From: Polytrichum commune
Lineage: Eukaryota > Streptophyta > Polytrichopsida > Polytrichales > Polytrichaceae
DNA: 64,000 nucleotides
Assembly (NCBI GenBank): GCA_950295325.1
Contig: OX485809.1
Span: 10,044,001 to 10,108,000, forward strand
Direction of reading: 5' to 3'
Part shown: positions 48,590 through 60,640 of the stretch, in pieces
Position numbering within the stretch: the stretch's first letter is position 1
Layout: every line of letters starts with the position of its first letter
The notes under the pieces: generated by a model
The model's database searches: none
Seen by the model: only the letters and a program-made list of their open reading frames with translations
What the model was told of the DNA's origin: nothing
Made by a program: the position numbers and the translations under genes

Positions 48590-50750
48590 TAGCCAACGTA
48601 ATGATCACCATCCCAACCTAGAGGACCGTCATGCACTCCATGCTTGTCAATCAACTTTTCAATGAATTCCATGCAAAGTTCATAAAGAAAATTCATCATC
48701 AAGATGCAAGTTCATTATACTTGACTTGGTACAATCAAAGAGCTTCATGACCCTCCACCCTTTTCTCTTCAATCCATTAATCCTCCTCTTCATACACACA
48801 CACAACATTCAACATGCATTTGATTGAATGTCTTAAGCGTGTGGACATCAAAGTCGGGTAGAACCTCTTAATTTCTTCCTAATTCGCCGCGTAATGAACA
48901 TGTCCTCATTTTTGTAGTTGGGATCTCCAAATAAGTGTTCAAAATAATTTTCGGTGTATGTGAAATGTTCTAGCCATTCTTGGTATGATTGAGAATGCCT
49001 CAAAATTGTGACATCATGTAACGAACCCGGGAATTATAGATCGAAGTGGAGGAAGCTACCTTCGTGACTCACAATCATTGTATTGTTCATACAAAACATT
49101 TTCTTCCTCATGTTAGACCCACGTGAGTGATGTGCATTCTTGCACAACTTACGAATTTCAATCAATGTTTCATCTACAAGACCAATGCACCCTCTTGAAT
49201 AAGGGTTAAGTGAACCAAGTTGACATTTTACACCCTCGTTTGGCCACATCGTTTGTTCTTGAAGTCCCTCATTGATGCAACTTGGATTTTTAAAAAACAC
49301 ATCATCATAAACAAATGACCTAAACCAATTCCAATACAAGAAATCATACAAATTGGCATTGTCATGTTCTTGTAGAGCATGAAATGTAGAAATTGTTGCT
49401 ATGGTGATAACTTTGAAGGTCGTCAGGATACTACCGTAGGTTCATAGCTGGTTCGACAGAAAATAATTCTAAAAATAGATGACGAAATTTTTGGAATATT
49501 ATTGGCATTTTTTGCCAAATATGAAATTAATTATTTTTCAAAATTTCCGAAAAGTAAGAAATTTTTACTTCTCACTAGAGTTTTACTTACAGTGGAAGCA
49601 TATGTGAATTTTGAAAGAGAGAAGGTGCTCCTTTTGTAATCAAGCTCACTTACATTAGTCCACAAAGAATATGGGTTAAGAAGTAGCAAGACTCTAGGTG
49701 AGGCTTTTCAAATGTGTTGTACACAAATTTTTGGAGTCCAATTGAGCATAGAAGATGAAGTTTTATAGAATTTTGTCCAACTAACAAAAGTTGAGTAATC
49801 AATCCTTCTTCCACCTCCAACAAGTTTTGTGTCAAAATAAGTCTTTATGCAAAAGATATGGATAAAACATTGCAGCCGTGTAAAGATCAAAAAATTAAAA
49901 TGCGTTCATAACAGTTTTTCGGAGCTCATTTGTGCATAGAAGATCAACTTTTTTGGAATTTTGTTGGTCTAAGAAAAGTTTAGAAATCAAGTAATCTTTC
50001 ACCTCCAACAAATTTTATGTCATTTGAAGACTCTATGCAAAAGTTATGCGTGTTATAAAAATGAAGTCTAACTCGGTGCTTCACCTCAAAGTTTACATAT
50101 CCCATATGCATTGTTGAACACAACTCCACTCTACTTGCATAAAGCACAGAGCATTCTCAACTCTTCACTCATATCTTACTTGTCATTCAATGCAAGAGAG
50201 ATGTACAAGATATAAGCTTAAATAGAAGATAGAAAATGAATTTAAGCCAAAATTTTAAAATTGAAAGAGAAAATTGCCGAAAATATGAATATTCTATTTT
50301 TAGGTGCCGAACCGACTTTTTGGAATTTAATTAATTATTCGGCTAACATGTGTCGAACCAGCTATGAACCTACGGTAGACAAGCGATGCCAATGGATTTC
50401 ACATTGCTAACTATGATTGGAACAACCAATAAACACAACTCTTCAAACTCATTAAAGATGAAATTGGTGTTAGTCTACAAGCACAAACGCAATGTGCGCA
50501 TGTCATGCAACATATCCCTCACTCTAACAGTTCCACCAACTAACGGGTTATTGCCCTCTTTGAGCTCATTCGAATTGAAATGTTTTGTATAATGAGATAG
50601 TTGCCATCATCATCATATAACACATGACCATCAACTCATCAAAAACTTCGATGAGTTCATAATCCGTGTCACAATCGTCCATTTGTCTTCTAAGTTGTCC
50701 ACACCAAGCATAACCAAAGCCTAACCACCCCTTAATCTTCACCTTCCTCA
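48590..50750 (-). pseudogene. PIF/Harbinger transposase (HARBI1-like), decayed and interrupted
   Basis: On the - strand the N-terminal block (RVRDMLHDMRTLR ... EFEELCLLVVPIIVS) lies at 50580-50385. After a 0.94-kb insertion (49431-50373) it continues as LQEHDNANLYDFLYWNWFRS, then GCIGLVDETLIEIRK, the first catalytic Asp region of Harbinger nucleases. Next come MRKKMFCMNNTMIVSHEG, an in-frame TAA at 49036-49034 just before the PGSLHDVTILRHS block, and YFEHLFGDPNYKNEDMF. Downstream are further stops and a frame change, with recognisable C-terminal blocks to about 48600. Clearly non-functional, but the order of family blocks is complete. Confidence 0.75.
49431..50373. mobile_element. TIR element inserted in the Harbinger pseudogene
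   Basis: Bounded by perfect inverted repeats of 28 bp beginning CTACCGTAGGTTCATAGCTG. Interior noncoding, with a loose tandem duplication of about 185 bp (AGATGAAGTTTTATAGAATT near 49750, AGATCAACTTTTTTGGAATT near 49937, each followed by CACCTCCAACAA). No clear target duplication, so the superfamily is open. Confidence 0.8.
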
Positions 50751-51684
50751 ACTCTATTGTTAGTGTGTGTTGCCCATGGGAACTTGAGAGCTCAAAACCC
50801 CTTAGTCAGCATGCAACAACCATTGTTTGTGCCATACTGACCCTGCATCATTCTCGGTACTATTGCCATTGGGAACTAAGCCCGTTGATTAGTTGTTGCA
50901 AGTTTATATAGCTTAAGCCCACTGGTGGTCACATTGGCTCCTTCACCAACTCACCTTAATGGTTGTAGGATGTGGCCAAGCCAATGTTTCACACGCTTGG
51001 AGCGAAGCGCTAGCTGCCCAAACTAGCCTACAATTGGCTATGCCTCTGCTTTGGCATGACTATATTGGGATTGTTGAACCCATCAAGCTTCGGTCAATAT
51101 TAGGGATATACTTTGTGGTTGAGCTCACAATCAAGGTTTGGGGAAAGATTCATCCCTAGTTGGAACAACTACTATACAATTAATTTTAAAATGGAAGGAT
51201 CAAAGATTTTCTAAAGGGAATTTAATTATATGGATGTGATCTTCCCTTTTGTAACAATTCTAAAATTGGTAAATGATATGCTTTGAGATACATATATATT
51301 AGTATAATATACAATACCCCCTCATTCTTTAAGGGTTAAACAATGACAACATTTCATGAGAGTTGTCCACTAACTTAGCATTATGTATGCAACACCAAGG
51401 CAACACTGGACCATTAGGGTTGTGTCTTTTGAGTTTAGCAAGTGTGGGTGACATAACCTCCAATATTTCTCAATGTGGAGAAGAATGAATGTCAACATTG
51501 ATCACAACCTTCTCAAAAAACCAAATTATGAAAAATATGTAGCATGCCCGCCCTTTCTCCCCCATTTATGCCACCCTTACTTATGTAAATTAAAGCATAT
51601 TACAATAAATAATCATGAAATCATGTTCCATCCAAGAAAAGAAAAGAAAAGAAAAGAAAACACCTTGTTACTCTTCATCAACTA
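50751..51684. other. Intergenic DNA
   Basis: No gene recognised; an AAAAG microsatellite lies at 51636-51660. Confidence 0.4.
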
Positions 51685-52045
51685 CACTAAATATTGTATT
51701 GAGTGTCATATGGTACTTTATGTCAATGTTGTAATTTTTCTAATGACACATTCTTATGAATAATTTTCAAATATTGTCATCCCAACTTCCTTTTAGTTTA
51801 TCCACTTTTGGTATATTTTACATCCTAACCATTGTGTATTGAATATTGTCATGAATTAATGAAATTTGAATGTAAAATCGCTTTATAATTGCAACATTGT
51901 AAATCTATAATGCCCAAAGGTTTTTTTTAAACAAGGAATGACAAAAAATGATATTTACATTTAGTGTTGGTGATGACACTACATGGGCGGTTTACGATTA
52001 GTATTGAGCAAGACAAATAGAATTGGCGGACACTAAATACAAGTA
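51685..52045. mobile_element. CACTAAAT-type MITE, copy 8 (long subtype)
   Basis: Starts after TA with CACTAAATATTGTATTGAGTG; TAATGACACATTCTTATGAA, TTTACATTTAGTGTTGGTGA and GGCGGACACTAAATACAAGT follow the long subtype. The right end is degenerate. Confidence 0.6.
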
Positions 52046-54984
52046 TGTTCACCACTTGCTTCTACTAAACATGCCTAGGACCGGCTCTTGTTGATAAGCG
52101 TAATGTCACCAAAACAAACTCATGAAGTTGCAACCATCATAACTTAGATGACATGATCCCAATTAGATCCCAATGGGGTATGGCCAAACCCGATATTGAC
52201 TTGGCATGTATCCGTCACCTTTAGTTGGAATGATTAAAAAATAAAAGTAAATCCAAAATCAAAACCTTGTGGCGTGTTGTCTTGTCAACGGGCCCTAACT
52301 TCCCAAAGGGTTGTTTTGAGTGCATTTCACTCAATGTTGGATGTGGAATTTTTGTGAACAAGTTTTGAGGCGGATATGGGATTTACATGTAGGATCTTTG
52401 AACATGGGAGATGAGCTATTTCGAGAAAAATGAGCATGAATAACCCACCATTAGGATTTTAAGAGCATAACAATTGAAAGAAAAGATGCAAGTTTAAATG
52501 TCATGTTTTATCCCCAACATATATATCTTTTACCAATCAAATTCACAAGGAAAATAAGAGAAATCCTTGTGTGATTCACTAGATGGGAACAACTCAGTAA
52601 TTGAGAGCCTCCACAAATTCTCATGTCAAAATGTGCAAGCCACAATAAGCTGCCCACCTTGCATTTGGAGTGTGTAAGTGCCCCATATTTCTAAGCATAT
52701 ATGCAAAGAAGTCCCTACTTACCAAAGAACATCCAAATACCAAACTAAATAGCTTATGTGAGCACAAAGGCCATTTTCACATGAAAAAATATGAAAAAAT
52801 AAAATATATATCATCAAAATAAACATCATTGATGTTCATTCAAGTTTTGCATTGGAGTGGCAACCATTGATTGGAGTCAACACCCTCATCTGAGCTCCCA
52901 ACACAACAAAATGTGACACCTTCCCACTTTGACATTTATTTTATTTAAAAAAACACATTCTAATCATCTACAAATTGCACGGCTCGGGTGTCTATGAGTA
53001 GATGTCTATGTTGGCTTCATCTTTATAATTATTTTGTTTGCGAACTGAATGAGTTGGGTGGGGTTAATGAAATCCTTCATTGACCATAATTGGGTTGCTT
53101 GGGAAGTTAGGGATTTAAAAATGTAAGTGGTTCTAAAAGCAACACCAACCCACACCAACCTCAAGGCGACACCTACTTTTTATCCCAACAAGTGAGTGCG
53201 ATGGTGCATTAATAAGTAAGCCAAAGTTAAAGCCATTAATCACGTGTGACATCAAGTAAGAAAAAAACACATTGGTTTTGCCCAATCCTAGTGGTGGTGT
53301 ACGAAGGGTGGAAGACAAGCACCAACTTTGGCTGATCACATTGGCTATTCTAGTATATACTCACTCTATGAGCCAGTGTAAGAAGCGTTCAACAAAAAAA
53401 GAACAATACCCTTGTTCAATATGAGACTCTCACATGTTAGAAGAAGAAGAAGAAGAATAAGAAACTTCGATCCCTAGAAGGGACCGACGTGAATGAAGTT
53501 TCTGTTCGTTCCACCCCTAGACCTATGTCCAACACATGTTACAAGATTGATTTGTGGTCATTCTCACGTAACAATCCACACATAAGTGGACCCTATCTTA
53601 TTTGATGATTAAATGTCCATTGTGATAGTCATATGTGTTGATTCCATGGGTTGCATATAAGCTCCATTTTTTGTTTGGGTAATTTCAATACGCATTTGCT
53701 AATCTACCCTAATGATTTGAAATATTTTTCTTCCTTGTTAAGTCCCCAAACTATGCAAAGTGTTTGAGGGTGTCACTCTAATCCTTTGTTTCAAGATTCC
53801 AAGGGATCTCTCTCAAAAAAGAGAAGCCACAATAGAGCCACTTCATTTATTCATACGGCACTCAATATGGAGATTCCTTATTGTTTCTTGAATAGATAGG
53901 TGCAAGTCTCATTCGATCTCGTTTTAAATTGAAGGAGAACAATGATCCCAACTTTTTTTTGAAGCTCGTAGAAGGTCACTAAGTATCATGAATTAATTGG
54001 GAAATGGAAAATCGAGAATGATGGAAAAATGTAGGGATATTAGATGTCCTTGCATACAGAGGAACATGGATGAACGAGAAGTTGGATGGCTATGAGATAT
54101 ATACTAGAAAATGATCATAAAGTGAAGATATCTTTGTATAGAGATAAAGATGCTTCAATTTATACTTAGTAAGACTTGAGACTTCTAGATATATATCTTA
54201 AATACTATGCATAGAAAGGGCTCGGGGGAAGTAAAATGCATGTTATGTTTTGTGTGTATCTCCATGTTGGAAGGAGAGCCTTTAGATCAACAAACAATGA
54301 TTCATTCATGTGGTAAGTTTTGAGTGAGATGATTGGGACCGCGAATAGTTTGACATCCATAAATAAAGGTATGTTACACTAAGACTTGAAGGAGGAAGCA
54401 TATTTTCATGCCCGGGTTATTGCCCATTGCTAGCATCAACCATCGTTAGTAGTGTGTGCAACAACCTAAATAAAAAAATGCTTCAAAATTGTCATTCAAG
54501 CTTTTTGTAAGAGACACTAATCATCTAGTCAATGAACTATGACCAACTCAAGAACATGCTTGCAAAGTCCAAATTTGGAAGTAAAAGTTCTCACATAGAT
54601 GTATTCTAAATATGCATATACCCCCCTACTTGCATCAAACTTATCATCCATGTTGTCCAAAATTAGAAAACATGTGCGTGTTCAAAATACGTACAATTTT
54701 TTTATTTTTATTTTTTGACCTTCCATCATCCATCTCATCATCTAAATGGAAAGAACAATACTTTCACTTCCCCAACTTAGGAACTTCAACTTTGTGACCG
54801 TTGGGTCTTCTTTGACGTTGATGAAACAAAAAATAATGATCTTTAGAGTCGGTTGTTACTTACAAAGGGCCAATCATAAAATATGTTGGTGACAATGGGT
54901 TGAATCACCCTCAACATTCATGGTGGTATGAAAGTTCCAAGTTCGTTGGAATGCACCCTCTTAGCAATAAAGGATTAAGTAGGG
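52046..54984. other. Intergenic DNA without recognised features
   Basis: A (GAA)n stretch at about 53441-53459. No gene, RNA or element ends recognised. Confidence 0.35.
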
Positions 54985-55120
54985 AGCAATATTGGTCTCG
55001 TATATAGGTGAGTGCATGGTATCAATGTTCAACATCAATTTGTTTGCATAAAAGAATCTACATGTGAATATCAAAATTAAAATACTAGTCAAATATGTCA
55101 AGGTGAGAAACCATTGTATA
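54985..55120 (+). repeat. Dispersed repeat, partner of 23.71-23.87 kb
   Basis: TATTGGTCTCGTATATAGGT, GCATGGTATCAATGTTCAAC and AGTCAAATATGTCAAGGTGA match the order at 23710-23875. Confidence 0.4.
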
Positions 55121-55251
55121 GCCAAGTTCTTATTAGCGTCAATACTAGCCTAAACTCATATGGGATTCGTGGCGTCTGCACAAACTCAAACTCATCTAGC
55201 GTGGATGAAAGGAGCTCCAGTTAATAATGTCCCCTACAATATCGAGGGCAG

Positions 55252-55787
55252 GGTTATCTATCCCGACGTCATGACGGTGTCGCGCCGTCATGACGTGTCG
55301 TGTCGTGACAGACCCCTCCGTCACGACACAATAGGGTCCATGTAGGGTCAACCTAGGGGGAAGCTAGTAGGGTGGGTAAAATACTTACCTTCTTGCCAAG
55401 GTGGCGTCCTATGTGGCAGAAAAGGCCGACGTGGACGTGGATATGCCTAGCGCCAGGTAAACCATTTTGCCATTCTATTTATCATTATGTTAAAATCAAA
55501 GTAGTAAAATATGACTAAGGAGGGTGTGGGGCGGACCGGGGGGGGGGGGCGGACGGGCGCTAGTAATTTTCCCCCCACTTTACCTCTACTTTGTTGACAT
55601 GTCATCACACGTGGACATCTTACATCCTATGTGTCCGAAATGGGGTAATGTAATTACACACAGAATTCGGTAAAATTCAAGTCCGTCAGGATAAAGACAA
55701 CATCCGGCATAATGTCGTGACGGATACGTGTCGTGACGACACGACATTATGCCGAGATTAGCCTCCGTCACGACACAATAGACAACC
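55252..55787. mobile_element. CGTCA/TGACG-rich terminal-inverted-repeat element
   Basis: Left GGTTATCTATCCCGACGTCA, right end in reverse complement GGTTGTCTATTGTGTCGTGA: imperfect TIRs of about 26 bp around a 536-bp noncoding body. Both termini are crowded with TGTCGTGACG-like motifs (55262-55328 and 55711-55778), including CGTCATGACG and GTGTCGTGACGACAC palindromes. A G-run lies at 55540-55548. Confidence 0.55.
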
Positions 55788-56397
55788 TTGATTGAGGGCT
55801 GATTTATTCCAAATTTGATTCCCTTCCACTAACTCGGGGTTTCCAATTGGAGTTATATATCTTAAAATAATCATTTACATGTAACAACATAATTCATTAC
55901 GTTATACGTTTGCAATGGATGAGCTTTACGTAGACACCACGAATCCCTAGCCAACCTTGTATATAATACTAGGACAAATGTACCAAGTACGAGGATGTTT
56001 TGCATAGTTTATACCGTCAAATATCCATCCCCTAGTGCTATTTAAAAAGGCCGGATCCTCATTGTAATGTAATGCTCTATAATTAATGTTATGAAGAAAA
56101 GGACTTGGATACCAGTCCAGCGCTGGTACCTTGGGGGCCGCTTCCCTTGGGTCCGAAGCCCCAGAGCCCATGTGCAGGCCACTGCATGACAAGTGGCGCC
56201 GCGTGGTAGGAGAAGACCTGGTAGGGTTTCCGAGCAACCCAAGAACGGAGCATCGCAGCATGCACCATCATCGGATACTTAACTGTATGTCGATTCACGA
56301 TGCTTCATTTTCTCACACACATGTGCTAATAAATAGTCCAAGATCCATCTCCAATTCTTCAACCCACAACCCACAAGGTGGTGTAAAGGTACGCAGC

Positions 56398-56433
<36 letters not shown>

Positions 56434-57188
56434 CATTTGCAGCTCCGGGTATGCTCCACATTGCTAAGTTCTTGGGAGGAAGACTCAATTCGGTGGGTTT
56501 TTTCGGAGATCGTTTGAAACCGAGCTTCTCTATGTTGTGGGTGCTCCAAAACTGGTAGTTTTATTTCATATATTTATTTAATTTTTTTGCACTTCTGCAT
56601 AGATTGAAATTAAGACAGCAGATCGAGGAACAGGGTAAGGGCTTGATGTGGGGCTGACATGATTCGATGGGTTGTGGATCTCGAGAGGTTGTACCGAGAT
56701 TCTGCCTTTGTGGAATCTTGGGGCCCCGGTACTCTCTCTGTGTGCGATCGAGTGTTACCGAGTTCGTGGGAGCTGAGACGGATTCGATAAGTAGAGTGCA
56801 GAATGTGCAAAAGAGAATTGAATGATATCCTCAGGAATTGGGGGAAGCCGCTCTTTCGATCGAGTTGAAAGTGGTCTGCCATGTTAAAATTATGGTGAAG
56901 GGAGGCGAGGATTTGAATTTTGCTAGACAAAGAGGAGCGATTGGTAGGGCAAAAGAATTTTTGGCATAACTCAAGCTTCTTATCTTGGCATGCACTCAGC
57001 CAACTACATCTCGGGTGTCTCGTCCTCTAAATCCCAAACTAGGACTTTCTGAATGGTTCACACAAGTTTCACAAACAATGACATGGTACCAGCGAGTTCA
57101 CCTGAATGTTTCCTGTACTGTGATTTGCAGATCCAGGAGTATTTGCAGCATCAGAGTGATTGTTGTACAGATTTAGTGGTTGGAGAGA
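55788..57188 (+). promoter_or_regulatory. Promoter and 5' leader of the DRT102-like gene
   Basis: A (CT)13 microsatellite at 56402-56428 is placed like a plant leader CT tract. An acceptor (TGATTTGCAG ending at 57130) 58 bp before the ATG suggests a 5' UTR intron whose donor I cannot fix. The segment 56760-57110 resembles intron 1 of the same gene (57970-58250). Confidence 0.4.
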
Positions 57189-60100
57189 ATGGGTGTGGAG
57201 GAGGTGGAATCGACACAGGGGGCATCAGCAGCAGCTGCTCCTCCGCCCCTAAGGAGGGTTGTGACAGGGGCAGATGCGTTTGGGTCAGATTTGAAGGATT
57301 CACTCAAAGAGTATTTGAAAGAGAGGAACATCGAGGTGGTGGACCTGGGAGTTGATAAGTACTACTCGATCGCCGTGAAGGTGGCATCCCATCTGGCCAA
57401 GGAGAAGAAGGCATCATCCACATCATCGTCACCATCATCACCCGAGGAGCCTCTTTCGCGGGGATTGTTGGTGTGTGGTACTGGAATTGGTGTAAGCATC
57501 TTTGCCAACAAGTTTGGTGGGGTGTATGCCGCGCCGTGTAATTCCGTGGCGGAGGCTGTGAATGCGCGGTCGATCAATAACACAAATGTTCTTACTCTTG
57601 GTTCCATGGTGAGTGCGTTCTGTCTGCAGGTGTTTTTGACCTTGTGTTCATTGATAGTTGGTGTCTGTGACACTTGATTGTTTTCCTTGACCATGTCAGC
57701 AATGAGCAATTTGTGCTTGCTGTGCCGATGTGTACACTACGTTCTGTAGTTTGTTTTGGGCACAAGGGGCACCTGGGAAATGTAGGATGGGAACAGTCTT
57801 TCCATGCCAAGAATCGGCGATGCCGGAATGCTGAAGGATTAAAAGAAAAAGAGTGTTGGACGGTTTCCTTGTGCCGGTGCGGATTCCTCCAAAGTGATTC
57901 GCAAACATATAAGGACAAATAGAAGCCAAGACACGAGGACAACAATTTGAATTGTAAGAGACTTGAGATTGCATTGTGGAAAGAAGGTTGTTGTGTCGGA
58001 CAATCCTCTCCGATTCACGAGGAAGTTGAGTGACGTGCTCAAGAATTGGAACACCATTTTGATCGAGTTGAAAGTGGTCTCCCATGATCAAACCATGGTG
58101 AAGGGAGGCAAGGAGAAGATGGTGAGACAGGAAGAGTATTGGTCGGGGGAAAGAAGCTTTGGTACCTCAAGGTTCTAAGTTCCAAACTAGGATTGCAGAA
58201 TTGTTGACACGAGTTTCACAAACCATGTCGTTTGAACTGAATGTAGCAGGAAGGACGCTACCTTCTGATTAGCATTGACTAGTAGAGAGCATGTTTTCAA
58301 ATTGTGGATGCTAACAGGCATTGGATCACAGAAAATATCGCCTTCAAGAGAGTTTATTTTGCACCCTTTCCGGAGTCAAGGTCATCGTGTATGCTGGTAA
58401 GTGTGCGTACATGTGGTTGTTGTCTTATCCATCCGAACAGTTTTTTGACTGGGGCTCTATTATGACACATGTGGTAGATTTCATCACCAGAGGAAGGGAA
58501 GAAGATACTTGAAGCATGGTTGGAAACTCCATTCAAAGCTCCTTGTCCTGCAAGTAATGGATGTGTGTGGAATGGCGAAATTGATCAATTTCTCGATAAT
58601 TCCATCCAAGAAATGGAAATAATTTCTCAGGCAGCCCTAGAAAATGGGGTAATGTCTGCTGCAGAAGGTGAAGAAGGTGGGCATGACAAGTCCACTTCCA
58701 CAAAGGACATAGGAGAGGGTAAGAGAATTGGAGCGTTTCACCATAGCTGCAACATATCTCCTGATTAACAAGAACCTGCCAGCAAGTCTTAATTGTTTCT
58801 AGCAATGTGAGCTCAACAATGCTGAAAAGAGGACTTGTTGTTGCAGTAGATTTGATGTGTCTACATTTTTGGTGAGGAATTTAGAATGTGGTGTTAACCT
58901 TGTTACAGAAGGTGATCTTATCGTGCATGACAAATCAACCTGCACAGCGGATATAGGGGTTGAGAAAAGTGCAACACCCACGCAATCACCTATGGAACTA
59001 CTCCAGGAGATTTTTGCATCTTCATCTCTTTCTTCAGCCACTTCTGTGGATGACAACAGCGAGTCCGGTGAGTTTACATCTTTGTCAACAAAGGTTTATG
59101 TCTTTTAAGGACCCTGTGGGGTAATGTCCATGTGACACCTCAGCCTAGACCATTGACGTGCATGGCATACTTTCAGAGAGTCGAGCATTGTTCATGTATG
59201 ATGAAAGCAAGAGTAGGTGCTCCAGAAACAATTGCTCCTGTGCTGCTACTGAGATTGTTTTGAATCATGAAACCGTTTTCCTTTGGGGTTGGTCCCATGT
59301 AATTTTCATTGGGAAGAGATTATGTTCTCCACCCAAAGTTTCTCATGGTAAAGCACATATTCAAGCACATCCATGTCACTTCTAAATGATGTGTAGAATC
59401 TCTTCTCAACAGAAGTTACATTAGATAAGGTCCATTTGGTGGGCCTGGCTTGTGGCCACTCGACCGAGTCCACTTAATGGCCATCATCTAGTAGATTATA
59501 TAGTTCTTTAGTGAAGCCTACTTTAGGGACATGTCGTAGTGATTAGGAGAGGATACAGATAGATGCACCTCTTTGTTTTTATAAAACAAGCAGTTTTCTG
59601 TGGCATTTAAGGGTAATGTTGGTGATCATGTTTATCGCACTTCTGCAGGCTTGAGTTCTGAGAGGAGAGCAGGGAATGGACCAGGCCTTACCCAGGTGCA
59701 TGCAACTGTGTCAACTACATACGAGGAGGGGAGGGCGGGTGTGGGGCCAGGGCTAATGGCAATTCATGCCCCCATCTCTCAACCATCAATCATCTCTATG
59801 GAAGATGTTACTGCCAGTGAGTCGCCCACAACAGAACTTCTTGCTAAGAGTGAGGGACCCGAGGTAGTGTTTGAATATGGGTGAAGAGCAACCTATTTTG
59901 GTTCATTGGGGGCCAAACCTCATTTTAGAACCTATTTAACATGCCAAAATGAGGTTGACCCTCAATGAACCAATATACAACATTCTTTGCTTAAACCTCC
60001 ACATTTCCTCCAAGCATGCACCAAACATGGAAGGTGTTGTATGCAAAACCACCAACTCCCAATCAATTGCCATGTTGAGTTAGAGTAGACCTCATTACAA

Positions 60101-60640
60101 TTGACTTGTTGGAGAATAGATGTTGCCAGTGAGGACTGGTTTCCCCACTAGGAAATTGTTGGGTCTCAATTGATCAACTAATGAGTAATTGATTTCACAG
60201 ATGAGAAAAGACCGCATGAAGTAAACGATGACAAGCCAAAACCAAAAGAAGCAAATGACTGCGCAATTTGTGAACTCGCAAGTAAACGAGAATTTGAGAA
60301 TGTGGACATAATGCCAGGGGGTTCGTGGCGAATCTTGCGTGAAGACCCCACATCTGCGGTCGTCAGATTCAAAGCTGGAAGCCTGGAACCTGCACACCAC
60401 CACACATTTGGGCACGACTTGATTGTCACTTATGGAAAGAAGACTGTGTGGAATCTATCAACAGAAGAGAGGTTTGATCTTACCACTGGGGACTTTTTAT
60501 ACACACCTGCGGGGGATGTGCATCGGGTTCAATATCACGAAGACACTGAGTTTTTCATACGTTGGGATGGCCATTGGGATATACTTCTAGACGAGGACAT
60601 CGACACTGCCAAGGCTGCCTTGAATAAGGCTGGCAGCTAG
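57189..60640 (+). CDS. DRT102: DRT102-like protein: RpiB-type sugar-phosphate isomerase domain plus cupin
   Basis: Five exons, 57189-57608, 58478-58718, 58909-59067, 59649-59816 and 60201-60640; 475 aa. Domain order follows Arabidopsis DRT102, a DNA-damage toleration protein found by complementation. The RpiB/LacA/LacB-like domain (about 22-145) has VVTGADAFGSDLK, VVDLGVDKYYS and LLVCGTGIGVSIFANK, with Cys96 at the position of the RpiB catalytic cysteine. Then come TPFKAPCPASN and EIDQFLDNSIQEM. The C-terminal cupin has EPAHHHTFGHDLIV (metal-type histidines near 395), TPAGDVHRVQYHEDTEFF and WDGHWDILLDEDI. About 130 residues between the FLDNS and CAICEL blocks are extra compared with the roughly 310-aa relatives; they come from exons 2-4 and contain internal repeats. 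ATG at 57189 is the first in frame. Biochemical activity in plants is not settled, so I infer only a soluble enzyme-like protein. Confidence 0.88.
57960..58250 (+). repeat. Intron segment resembling the 5' leader of the same gene
   Basis: GATCGAGTTGAAAGTGGTCT, ATGGTGAAGGGAGGCAAGGA, TTCCAAACTAGGA and ACGAGTTTCACAAACCATG repeat, in the same order, motifs at 56856, 56890, 57029 and 57063 (GATCGAGTTGAAAGTGGTCT, ATGGTGAAGGGAGGCGAGGA, TCCCAAACTAGGA, CAAGTTTCACAAACAATG). Confidence 0.75.
59893..60089. mobile_element. Second copy of the hairpin MITE, asymmetric
   Basis: A short left arm (TTGGTTCATTGGGGGCCAAA) faces a nearly full right arm (CCCTCAATGAACCAATATAC, AAACCTCCACATTTCCTCCA, AGCATGCACCAAACATGGAA, ACCACCAACTCCC). 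The right arm matches 45826-45986 with substitutions and deletions. It lies in intron 4 of the DRT102-like gene. Confidence 0.75.

Noticed and set aside
56089-56517. Overlapping frames on both strands at 56.0-56.5 kb
   Set aside because: They overlap the CT microsatellite and probable promoter of the DRT102-like gene and show no domain.
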